Under the pieces are notes generated by a model that worked only from the letters and a program-made list of their open reading frames with translations, was not told the origin of the DNA and did no database searches. A DNA stretch of 64,000 nucleotides from Microcoleus sp. FACHB-1515 (lineage in GTDB: Bacteria; Cyanobacteriota; Cyanobacteriia; Elainellales; Elainellaceae): NCBI RefSeq assembly GCF_014696105.1, contig NZ_JACJPO010000038.1:124001-188000 (forward strand), written 5' to 3'. Made by a program: the position numbers and the translations under genes. This document shows, in pieces, positions 54,422 to 62,615 of the stretch (its first letter is position 1; every line of letters begins with the position of its first letter).

Positions 54422-56329
54422 GTGACGACATCCCCTAAGCCGCTAACGCTCGTCAAAGACCCCGATCGCCTCAAGGCGCGGCTCAAAGAGATTCCCCAAG
54501 AACCGGGAGTCTACTTTATGCGCGATGCCAGCGACAATATTTTGTATATCGGCAAGTCGAAAAGTTTGCGATCGCGGGTGCGATCGTATTTTCGCGAAGA
54601 CCACGATCGCAATCCGCGCATTGCCCTGATGGTGATGCAGATTGTTGAGATTGAATTTATCGTCACCGACACCGAAGCAGAAGCGCTCGCCCTCGAAGCG
54701 AACTTGATTAAGCAGCATCAGCCCCACTTCAACGTGCTGCTGAAAGACGACAAGAAATATCCGTATCTTTGCATCACCTGGAGCGAGGAATATCCGCGCA
54801 TTTTCATTACGCGCAATCGACGCGCAGGCAAAGAAAAAGATCGGTACTATGGCCCCTACGTGGATGTGTATGCGCTGCGGAGTACGTTGCGGCTGGTCAA
54901 GCGGATTTTTCCGCTCAAGCAGCGATCGCAACCGCTGTTCAAAGACCGCGCCTGCCTCAACTACGACATTGGCCGCTGCATGGGCGTCTGTCAGGGACTC
55001 GTTTCGGTGGAAGAATATCGAAAGATGATGCAGCGCGTGGCGATGATCTTCCAGGGACGCACGAAAGAGCTTGAGGACATCCTTCAGGTGCAGATGGAAA
55101 AAGCGGCTGAAGAATTGAACTTTGAGTATGCTGCCCGACTGCGCGATCAAATTCGTGGCTTGCAGTCGCTTAGTGCCGATCAGAAAGTTGCCCTGCCGGA
55201 TGATACGGTTTCGCGAGATGCGATCGCCCTTGCCGCTGACGAGCAGCACGCCTGCATTCAGCTTTTCCAAATTCGCGCAGGTCGCTTGGTCGGACGCTTG
55301 GGCTTTGTCGCCGATGCTCAGTCGGGCACAGCGGGCGCGATTTTGCAGCGCGTCCTAGAAGAACACTATCAGATGGTCGATCCGGTCGAGATTCCTGCCG
55401 AAATTCTCGTGCAGCACGCCATTCCGCAGCAGGAATTTTTGAGCGAATTCTTGAGCGATCGCAAAGGCCGCAAGGTGTCGATTTTTGAGCCGCAGCGCCA
55501 AACCAAAGCGGAACTGATCGAAATGGTCGAGCGCAACGCCGAGTATGAACTGGCGCGGACGCGCAAATTTAGCGATCGCAACAACGCCGCCATGCTCGAT
55601 CTGGCGCAGATTCTCGATCTGCCCGATTTGCCGCACCGCATCGAAGGCTACGACATTTCGCACGTGCAAGGCTCGGATGCGGTCGCTTCGCAGGTCGTGT
55701 TCATCGACGGACTTCCGGGCAAGCAGCACTATCGGCACTACAAAATCAAAAATCCGACTGTGCGATCGGGTCACTCCGACGACTTCGCGAGCATGGCCGA
55801 AGTGATCAGCCGCCGCTTCCGTCGCTATGCCCAAGATCCAAATTTGCAGCGCGTCGGCAATCCCGACTTTCCCGATCTGGTCATGATCGATGGCGGCAAA
55901 GGCCAGCTTTCCGCTGTTGTGGAAGTGCTGCGCGAGATGAACCTGATGGAGGACGTGAAAGTCGTCAGCCTTGCCAAACAGCGCGAAGAAATTTTTCTCC
56001 CCGGTGAATCGCTGCCCTTAACCACCGAGGCCGAACAGCCCGGAGTGCAATTGTTGCGCCGTTTACGTGACGAGGCACACCGCTTCGCCGTCAGCTTCCA
56101 CCGTCAGCAGCGCAGCGCCCGCATGAGTCGATCGCGCCTCGAAGAAATTCCCGGACTCGGCCACCATCGCCAAAAATTACTTCTGGCGCATTTTCGATCG
56201 ATCGATTATCTGCGCGAAGCCAGTCCCAAGCAGATTGCCGAAGTTCCCGGCATCGGCCCCAAAATGGCACAGCAAATCTACGAATATTTCCATCCGCAAA
56301 CGCCCGCCGAAGAAACCTCCGTTTCTTGA
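54422..56329 (+). CDS. uvrC: UvrABC system protein C (excinuclease)
   Basis: The dual-incision nuclease of nucleotide excision repair (635 residues). GIY-YIG domain at ~26-105 ([20 protein letters not shown]), UvrB-binding UVR domain near 215-250 ([17 protein letters not shown]), RNase H-like 5'-incision domain ([31 protein letters not shown]) and the C-terminal helix-hairpin-helix pair ([34 protein letters not shown]) are all intact. The start is GTG with weak upstream context. Confidence 0.98.
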   Translation: MTTSPKPLTLVKDPDRLKARLKEIPQEPGVYFMRDASDNILYIGKSKSLRSRVRSYFREDHDRNPRIALMVMQIVEIEFIVTDTEAEALALEANLIKQHQPHFNVLLKDDKKYPYLCITWSEEYPRIFITRNRRAGKEKDRYYGPYVDVYALRSTLRLVKRIFPLKQRSQPLFKDRACLNYDIGRCMGVCQGLVSVEEYRKMMQRVAMIFQGRTKELEDILQVQMEKAAEELNFEYAARLRDQIRGLQSLSADQKVALPDDTVSRDAIALAADEQHACIQLFQIRAGRLVGRLGFVADAQSGTAGAILQRVLEEHYQMVDPVEIPAEILVQHAIPQQEFLSEFLSDRKGRKVSIFEPQRQTKAELIEMVERNAEYELARTRKFSDRNNAAMLDLAQILDLPDLPHRIEGYDISHVQGSDAVASQVVFIDGLPGKQHYRHYKIKNPTVRSGHSDDFASMAEVISRRFRRYAQDPNLQRVGNPDFPDLVMIDGGKGQLSAVVEVLREMNLMEDVKVVSLAKQREEIFLPGESLPLTTEAEQPGVQLLRRLRDEAHRFAVSFHRQQRSARMSRSRLEEIPGLGHHRQKLLLAHFRSIDYLREASPKQIAEVPGIGPKMAQQIYEYFHPQTPAEETSVS

Positions 56330-56364
56330 TGATTGCTGTGGCAATTTGCTTCCTCCCCATTCGC

Positions 56365-56396
56365 AAAAAAAACCCCTGACGGCGAACCGCCAGGGG
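56365..56396 (-). terminator. Terminator on the minus strand after pepF
   Basis: On the minus strand CCCCTG-g-CGG pairs with CCG-t-CAGGGG, enclosing a TTCG tetraloop, followed by eight T residues (plus 56365-56372). It lies 175 bp past the pepF stop. Confidence 0.85.
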
Positions 56397-56570
56397 AATG
56401 AATCAGGGTGCATCTACCATTCCCTTCTTCCCTAAGTGCCTGTAGCAATCCGGAAGAAATCGGAGAAATTTTTGCCGTATTTTTGCGGGGCGCGATCGAA
56501 TGTCGTCAAAAGGCGATCCGTTCCGGATCAGCTTTGCTGGCCGCGAAGCGCTGTCCGTAGGAATCGATCC

Positions 56571-58403
56571 CTACAGCGTTGCCTGGAGCTGATTCAGCAA
56601 CCCTTCCACATAATTCAAGGCATTCCGAATCGTAGTGGGATCTTCGATATCCACGCCAACATACTGCCGCAACGCCGCTACCTGATCCTGACTACCACCT
56701 GAAGCCAACAGCTCCAAATATCCTGGAATAAACTCTTTGCCCACTTCGCGATATTTTTGATAGCAAGCCAGGCTGACAATATTGGAGGCCGTGTACTGAT
56801 AGCAATAGAACGGCTTGAAGTAAATATGACCAATTCTCGCCCAGTCATATTGATGTTCTGGCAGCAGTTCAACCGCATCGCCACACAAATTTTGATACAG
56901 CGACATCCACTGCTCATTCACAAATTCGTGATTGAAACTGCCTTGCTGAGCGCGATCGTGAATCGCCAATTCCAACCGACTGATTGTGCTTTGTCGAAAC
57001 AGCAAATTAAGCTGATCCTCAAGCTGGCGCGTGATCAGCGTTTTGCTCAACGTCTTGTTATCTTTTGCCTGAGCAAGCAAATAATCGAGCAGCAGCAATT
57101 CGTTGAACGTTGAAGCAATTTCGGCCAGCACCATCGGCGGATTGCTGTTGAAATAAGATTGGCGATCGCCAATCCAAGCAAAGTGCAGTCCGTGCCCCAT
57201 TTCGTGCGCCAGCGTGAATAGCGAGTTGTAATCTTCGGTGTAGGACATCAGCAAATAGCTGTGCTTTCCGTAGGTATAAGCGCAAAATGCACCGCCGCGC
57301 TTGCCCGGACGCACTTTCGCATCCACCCAATTTTTGACAAAAAATTCTTCTGCCCGCCGCGCATAATTCACGTCAAATTGCTCCAGCGCAGACAGCAATG
57401 TTTCGACACCAGACTGATAGGAAATCGGTTCCGGTGCAGCATCTGACCAGGGTGCATAGATGTCACAAATGCGAATCGACTGTCCGATCGCCTGACTTTT
57501 CAAACGGTAGTAGCGCTGAAATAGCTCAAATCGATCGCCCGTTCCCTGCATAATCGCTCGAAACACAGGCTCCGACACCTGATCGGCCAAAAGCTGCTTG
57601 TGCAACGTCGATTCATGCTGCCGAATTTGGCTTTCAATTCGGTGGTCTTGTGCAACCGTATTCAGGATGAAGCCATAAAGGGAATTGTGCTGGCGCATCA
57701 CTTGCCGCACAGACTGATAAGCCGCCAAGCGCACATCCGGTGACGGATGGAAGAGCAGCGCACCCAATTCTGCCTCAGAACTAGCGGTTTTGCCTTCCGG
57801 CGTTTCGACAGGGGTGTATTCTTGTTCACCCAAATGAACCGATCGCAAATTGATAAACGCCTGCCGTCCGGTCAAGCTGTCTTGATTGCGCGTTTGCTCG
57901 ACGGCTTCGGGCAGTTTGTGCGGACGATATGCGGCAATGCGATCGAGATAGTGCTGATAGTTTGCTAAAGCGGAATCAGCTTGCAGCGTGGTGAAGCGAT
58001 CGGCGGGAATTTCTTGCAGTTCCAAGTCGAAAAACAGCAGTTGATTTTCAACTTCGGTCAAGGCTTCCATCACCTTGTCAAGAAACTGCTTGGCTTCGGT
58101 ATTGCGCGTGTCAGCAGAAAAAACCAGCGAGGGAAAAGCATAGAGATAGCCGGATTTTTCGGCGATCGCTTCCAGTTCCCTCAGTGCCGCCGTCAGTGCC
58201 GTCGCATCCAGTTCACCGACCTTGCCGCGATGCTGGTCGCGAAAGGCGATCGCACTGTGCCGCAAATTGTCAAGATCTGCTGTGAATTGTGGATCGTCAA
58301 AACCTTGATAGAGATCGCTCAAGTTCCATTCTTGAGGGGCATCAAGCTGAGTGGCAGATGTGAGAGAGTCAACCAAAATAGGCTCCTTTGTCGTTTTCTT
58401 CAT
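56571..58403 (-). CDS. pepF: Oligoendopeptidase F (M3B zinc peptidase)
   Basis: A 610-residue cytoplasmic zinc metallopeptidase that cuts short peptides. The active-site motif is TLAHEMGHGLHF, with H400, E401 and H404; the third ligand glutamate is in LAEIASTFNELLLLD. The long alpha-helical N-terminal region (~20-340) is normal for the family. It is monocistronic, divergent from the regulator at 58603. Confidence 0.95.
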   Translation of the reverse strand: MKKTTKEPILVDSLTSATQLDAPQEWNLSDLYQGFDDPQFTADLDNLRHSAIAFRDQHRGKVGELDATALTAALRELEAIAEKSGYLYAFPSLVFSADTRNTEAKQFLDKVMEALTEVENQLLFFDLELQEIPADRFTTLQADSALANYQHYLDRIAAYRPHKLPEAVEQTRNQDSLTGRQAFINLRSVHLGEQEYTPVETPEGKTASSEAELGALLFHPSPDVRLAAYQSVRQVMRQHNSLYGFILNTVAQDHRIESQIRQHESTLHKQLLADQVSEPVFRAIMQGTGDRFELFQRYYRLKSQAIGQSIRICDIYAPWSDAAPEPISYQSGVETLLSALEQFDVNYARRAEEFFVKNWVDAKVRPGKRGGAFCAYTYGKHSYLLMSYTEDYNSLFTLAHEMGHGLHFAWIGDRQSYFNSNPPMVLAEIASTFNELLLLDYLLAQAKDNKTLSKTLITRQLEDQLNLLFRQSTISRLELAIHDRAQQGSFNHEFVNEQWMSLYQNLCGDAVELLPEHQYDWARIGHIYFKPFYCYQYTASNIVSLACYQKYREVGKEFIPGYLELLASGGSQDQVAALRQYVGVDIEDPTTIRNALNYVEGLLNQLQATL

Positions 58404-58602
58404 GGTAGCGATACCGTTCCGGGAGCGCTGACGCGATCGTGTTTCAATTGAGCCGTTCCTCGCACTGATCCAGCCGTTCTTGTATCCAAAGATTGAAAAC
58501 TTTTTGACCCCTCGGACAGATGTACTTTGGTGGGAGTTTAACCGAAACTACGAACCTATTCTCGGCCTGATCGATTGACGCCAACTCCTAGGATCTTCGC
58601 TT

Positions 58603-59763
58603 GTGATTTCGCCTCATTTTGCTCGTGTCGCCAATCTAGTGACAGGGAGAGTTTCCGAACTGCTGTTCGCTCCAGTCTGCGTCACCAACGATCGCGGCAT
58701 CGTGATCACCAGCAGCGATCGCGATCAGATTGGTTCAACTTCTGATCAGGTCAGTCAGTTTTTGCGCGTGCCGTTTCGCTTGCAGGCGCAGACGGGCGAA
58801 GTGATCGTCGGGGAACCCAGCGGCGATGAAGCCATTTCACCCCGACTGGCGCAAGTGCTGGTGGAACTGGTCATCCATCAAACTACGGGACAGGCGCGAT
58901 CGATTTACTCGCCAGAAGTCAAGCATCAGTTTTTGGCGGATCTGCTGCACGGGCGATTGAGCGACGAGGTAGCGATCGATCAGGCCAAACCGCTCGGTAT
59001 CGATTTGTCGCCGCCCAGAGCCGTTATTTTGATTGATGCGGCGAATTTCGTCTTAGCAGGCGGCAACAGCGAAACCGAACGCCGCCGTGCTCAGCTTGTG
59101 ATTGGCAGCGTCGTCAGCTTTTTTCATTTGCCCAGCGACACGATCTGCGCTGACTTGGGAGAAGGCAAAGTTGCCGTCCTCAAAGCCAGCGACAGCAAAA
59201 ACCTAGAGCTATGGGCAGACTGTCCGCCCAGCGGCGAATGCACTTCATCCTGGACAAACCTGACGGCGTTGCGACGAGCGGCGGATGCACTGCTGCTGCG
59301 ACTGCGTAACGACACGCGAGCCGCAATCAGCGTCGGCATTGGCCGCTATCATCCGGGGGTGCGGGGTTTGGCGCGATCGTATCAAGACGCGCAGGCCGCT
59401 TTATCCTTGGGCAGTCGCTTTCAAGGCTGCAATCAAGTCTACTGCCTCGGTCGCTTGGGGATCGCCGCCTTTGTCGGGATTGCCGACGAGCGCACGAAAA
59501 TCGAACTGGCGCGATATCTGCTCAGCCCGCTCGACCACGAGCCGGATTTGCTCACCACACTCAACGCCTTTTTCACCGAGGACTGCTGCCCCTCGACAAC
59601 CGCCAAACGCCTTTCGATTCATCGCAACACTCTAAGCTACCGCCTGGAGAAAATCACCTCATTGACCGGACTGGAGCCGCGCCGCTTTGACGATGCTGTG
59701 CAGATGCGCTTGGCTTTGGTGCTGCGATCGCTTGCCGAAGTTCAGCCCGTAAGTTCGCTCTAA
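58603..59763 (+). CDS. PucR/CdaR-type transcription regulator
   Basis: A 386-residue regulator. The N-terminal half begins with a sugar-diacid-recognition-like domain (FAPVCVTNDRGIVITSSDRD); the middle carries a GGDEF-related region; the C-terminal PucR helix-turn-helix is STTAKRLSIHRNTLSYRLEK (~335-360). CdaR relatives control sugar-diacid and glycerate metabolism. No diacid operon is adjacent, so the target is unknown. The start is GTG (58603). Confidence 0.85.
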   Translation: MISPHFARVANLVTGRVSELLFAPVCVTNDRGIVITSSDRDQIGSTSDQVSQFLRVPFRLQAQTGEVIVGEPSGDEAISPRLAQVLVELVIHQTTGQARSIYSPEVKHQFLADLLHGRLSDEVAIDQAKPLGIDLSPPRAVILIDAANFVLAGGNSETERRRAQLVIGSVVSFFHLPSDTICADLGEGKVAVLKASDSKNLELWADCPPSGECTSSWTNLTALRRAADALLLRLRNDTRAAISVGIGRYHPGVRGLARSYQDAQAALSLGSRFQGCNQVYCLGRLGIAAFVGIADERTKIELARYLLSPLDHEPDLLTTLNAFFTEDCCPSTTAKRLSIHRNTLSYRLEKITSLTGLEPRRFDDAVQMRLALVLRSLAEVQPVSSL

Positions 59764-59799
59764 TGATTAGATCGCACTGATGTTACTAATTTCGACTGC

Positions 59800-60273
59800 C
59801 TATTGTAGTAATGCAAGCAATATACATAATGCTCCGATCAAGCAAATCGAGACATGCAGTGTAGACCAAAGATATAAAGTCGGCACTTTGCTAAAAAACA
59901 AGCTCTGCTGTGCGCTTTCATCTAATGCTTTATGCTCGATTTCTCGTAGCTGTGCTTCTGGGCAAAGCTGAGAAATACGATTTCTAATTGACCTAGCTAC
60001 CCTATCATTTTTTATGTAATGCTGCGAATACTTCGCTGACATAAATAGACCAAACAAACCAAGCAAGATTGTTAAAAAACTGATAATAATCGTTTTTCTT
60101 GAGAACCCTTGTTGTGAAATGAAAGCGAACATGACAGCGGCAATTGTAATTAAGAAATTACTCATTGTCGCTCTTTGATCTTCAGCTTGTTTAGCCAGCA
60201 TGTATCTGGTTTCGTACATTTTCAACAGCACTTCAACCGCAAGCTGTTTATCTGGTTCAGGAGTCTCCTGCAT
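59800..60273 (-). CDS. Hypothetical membrane protein with three helices
   Basis: A 157-residue protein with an N-terminal helical part (ALVEVLLKMYETRYMLAKQ region) and three membrane segments: LITIAAVMFAFISQ, TIIISFLTILLGLFGLFMSA and LHVSICLIGALCILLALL. The layout resembles small membrane effector-like proteins (SLATT/RipA types), but I cannot confirm this. The coding sequence is visibly more AT-rich than the genes around it, which may reflect recent acquisition. It lies 47 bp after ftsE on the same strand. Confidence 0.65.
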   Translation of the reverse strand: MQETPEPDKQLAVEVLLKMYETRYMLAKQAEDQRATMSNFLITIAAVMFAFISQQGFSRKTIIISFLTILLGLFGLFMSAKYSQHYIKNDRVARSIRNRISQLCPEAQLREIEHKALDESAQQSLFFSKVPTLYLWSTLHVSICLIGALCILLALLQ

Positions 60274-60320
60274 ACTGAAACCTTATTGACTGGTTGCTTT
60301 AATCTATCTAGATAAATCGA

Positions 60321-61037
60321 TTACCGCAGCGGCTGAAACAATCTGCCGTCGCGAAGCTGCACGACATGATGGCGATGCAGACGCACCAGATTCTCATCGT
60401 GCGTGGTGATAATTACGGTGATGCCAATGCCGTTGAGCTTTTTGAGAATCTGCACGACCTGCGCGGCGTTGTCCATGTCAAGATTTCCGGTTGGCTCATC
60501 GGCCAACAGTAAGGGGGGCGTACTGACGATCGCACGAGCAATGCTGACGCGCTGCTGTTCGCCGCCCGAAAGCTGATCGGGAAATCGATCGCCTTTATCT
60601 TGCAGGCCGACCATTCGCAGCGTGGGCAAGAGACGGCGCTGAATTTCTTTGCGCGTGAAGCCCTGCGACCACAAGACAAACGCAACATTTTCGGCGACTG
60701 TGCGGCGGGGAATCAGCTTGTAGTCTTGAAAGACGACACCGATGCGACGGCGTAAGAGCGCGAGTTGGTGCGATCGAATCCGCATCAGGTCACAATCTTG
60801 CACCTGCACATCGCCCTGCGTCGCGCGTTCAGCTCCATACAAGAGTTTGAGCAGCGTGGATTTGCCTGATCCCGATGGCCCCGTGATGAAAATAAAATCG
60901 CCTTGATGCACGCGCAGATTTACGTCGATCAGACCGCGAGCACCGTTCGGGTAAACCTTTGTTACCTGTTGCAGTCGCACGATCGGGGCGGTGGTTTCGG
61001 TGCGATCAGGAGATTGAGTCGGTGTTGCAAACGGCAT
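60321..61037 (-). CDS. ftsE: Cell division ATP-binding protein FtsE
   Basis: A 238-residue ABC ATPase that, with membrane partner FtsX, relays division signals to peptidoglycan hydrolases. Walker A is [10 protein letters not shown]-loop [20 protein letters not shown] is characteristic of FtsE; signature [15 protein letters not shown] and Walker [13 protein letters not shown] are present. FtsX is not adjacent. The ATG at 61037 is chosen (MPFATP); a TTG at 61043 would add two residues. Confidence 0.92.
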   Translation of the reverse strand: MPFATPTQSPDRTETTAPIVRLQQVTKVYPNGARGLIDVNLRVHQGDFIFITGPSGSGKSTLLKLLYGAERATQGDVQVQDCDLMRIRSHQLALLRRRIGVVFQDYKLIPRRTVAENVAFVLWSQGFTRKEIQRRLLPTLRMVGLQDKGDRFPDQLSGGEQQRVSIARAIVSTPPLLLADEPTGNLDMDNAAQVVQILKKLNGIGITVIITTHDENLVRLHRHHVVQLRDGRLFQPLR

Positions 61038-61084
61038 AGCCAATCTAGAAACTTTGGCAGGTCATTGTAGCGGCAAGCTGGAAC

Positions 61085-61834
61085 TTAGGGAAGCGATCGC
61101 AGCGAAACGATCGATTTCCAGGCAAATTTCGGCAGAGCCAGCATTCGCCGCCAGCGCCAAGGCTCCTGATAAAGTCGGTACGTCCATTCGAGATGATTGT
61201 CGCGCAGCCAGCCTGGAGCGCGATCTTTCGTGCCCGCCCAAATGTCAAAGCTGCCGCCAACGCCAATCCAAATTGCCTTGGGACAAATCGATCGATGCTC
61301 CGCGATCCAAAGCTCTTGGCGCGGCACGCCCAAGCCCACCAAAATCACGCTCGGCTGAAGCGTCCGCAGTTGGTTCAAAAGCTGGGCTTGTTCTTCGCTC
61401 GATAAAAAGCCGTGTGCGGTTCCCGCGATCGTCAAATTGGGATCGCGACGCTGCCACTCGATCGCCGCCTGCTCGGTCACTCCGGGCGCACCGCCATAAA
61501 AGAAAACCGTTGCATCCGCAGGCAACCGCCGCAAAACTGTCTCCGCCAGTTCAATCCCCGGACAGCGCTGCACTTTGTGCCCGCGCATCCACAGATACAG
61601 CACGACACCCGACCCATCGGGAATTACGAGTTCAGCGCGATCGATCACCTGCGCCAAAGCGGAATTTTGCTCGGCCTGCATTGCCATTTCTGCATTCAAT
61701 GTCACGACATGCACGCCCTGATGGTGGACTCGATCGAGCAGCCACTGTGGATAGTCATTGAGCAAATGAATTGGGGAACCCAGCACTGTTGCTTGGGACG
61801 ACTCAGCGTTCGCCTGCGATCGCGATACTTCCAT
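61085..61834 (-). CDS. WecB/TagA/CpsF family glycosyltransferase (second copy)
   Basis: A 249-residue GT26 enzyme, well diverged from the one at 6388. Family regions: VVTLNAEMAMQAEQNSALAQ, LVIPDGSGVVLYLWMRG (the Asp), VFFYGGAPGVTEQAA, VILVGLGVPRQELWIAEH and IGVGGSFDIWAGTKDRAPG. Members make the second sugar linkage on an undecaprenyl-linked carrier. It is close to ftsE on the same strand (47-bp gap); joint transcription is possible. The substrate is unknown. Confidence 0.92.
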   Translation of the reverse strand: MEVSRSQANAESSQATVLGSPIHLLNDYPQWLLDRVHHQGVHVVTLNAEMAMQAEQNSALAQVIDRAELVIPDGSGVVLYLWMRGHKVQRCPGIELAETVLRRLPADATVFFYGGAPGVTEQAAIEWQRRDPNLTIAGTAHGFLSSEEQAQLLNQLRTLQPSVILVGLGVPRQELWIAEHRSICPKAIWIGVGGSFDIWAGTKDRAPGWLRDNHLEWTYRLYQEPWRWRRMLALPKFAWKSIVSLRSLP

Positions 61835-61903
61835 CTACACTCCTCACAAAAGCGATCGATACAGCAGGGATTTTAGCTTGTCTGGTTCCAGAAAAGTCAA
61901 TCA

Positions 61904-62116
61904 TTAAATCTCTCGCTTGAAATGGACAAGGAGACCACCGCCAAGATGATTAACCGTCACCAGTTCCCAGCCGTCACGCGCCGATGTATTCAAATAGTCC
62001 ACCCAGCGCCTACCTTTCCATTCCGGCTGCTCTTGTCCATTGATTCGCAGGATGCGAATTTCCTCACTTACGCCAATTCCATGAAAGACACAAACAACGC
62101 TGCGATATTCCAACAT
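61904..62116 (-). CDS. Small DUF4177-like cyanobacterial protein
   Basis: A 70-residue protein, MLEYRSVVCVFHGIGVSEEI, then WVDYLNTSARDGWELVTVNH and VHFKRE. The LN..A.DGWELV...G....FKRE pattern resembles DUF4177-type proteins of unknown role. The ATG complements 62114-62116. It is a single small gene between the glycosyltransferase and nirD. Confidence 0.7.
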   Translation of the reverse strand: MLEYRSVVCVFHGIGVSEEIRILRINGQEQPEWKGRRWVDYLNTSARDGWELVTVNHLGGGLLVHFKREI

Positions 62117-62193
62117 CTCGATCGTTCCGCCTGATACGTTGAAAGCCGCCGATTTTAGATTTCAGCGGCTTCTTCGATCATAGTCAGCAGCGA

Positions 62194-62544
62194 TTAAGAG
62201 CCTACGCCAATTTGCACTTGATCTTCAACAATGCGGACTAAATAGATGGGAAGGCTGATTGATTCATCGTCGAAACATTGCCCTGTGCTGAGGCAAAAGT
62301 TTTGCTTGTAGATTGGAGAAGCCACTTTCGGTTGACCGTTGCGATCGCCCACAATTCCCCGCGACAAAACAAACGCTTTGCTAAACGGATCGTAGTTAGA
62401 AATGGCATACAAGCTATCATCAACGCGAAAGATGGCGACCTGTTCACCATTCACCAAAGCGCAAACTCCGGTATTGGGAAGAACGCGATCGATCGAACAA
62501 ACCGTAATCCATTGAGTCTCGGTAATCGAAGGTGCAAAAACCAT
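62194..62544 (-). CDS. nirD: Nitrite reductase small subunit NirD
   Basis: A 116-residue Rieske-fold subunit of NAD(P)H-dependent assimilatory nitrite reductase. As in other NirD, the Cys/His iron-sulfur ligands of true Rieske proteins are missing (GEQVAIFRVDDSLYAISNYD; ASPIYKQNFCLSTGQ). It supports the large subunit NirB. The ATG complementing 62542-62544 (MVFAPSITETQW) fits the family; the frame up to 62562 is a likely overextension. It lies 71 bp after nirB and is likely co-transcribed. Confidence 0.9.
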   Translation of the reverse strand: MVFAPSITETQWITVCSIDRVLPNTGVCALVNGEQVAIFRVDDSLYAISNYDPFSKAFVLSRGIVGDRNGQPKVASPIYKQNFCLSTGQCFDDESISLPIYLVRIVEDQVQIGVGS

Positions 62545-62615
62545 AACTTTGTCCACTCTCAAAATAATTAGCTGGAGAGACGTGAACCACGCCTCTCCAA
62601 AATTCAGTCAATCGC

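Noticed and set aside
54443-55270. 275-residue frame on the minus strand
   Set aside because: It lies entirely within uvrC, which has all domains; the opposite frame shows no domain and is an accident of codon use.
61838-61850. CACTCCTCACA, similar to the core of the Yfr1 small RNA
   Set aside because: No flanking hairpin pair is visible, and the last conserved bases differ; a chance match in the 5' region of the glycosyltransferase gene is more likely.
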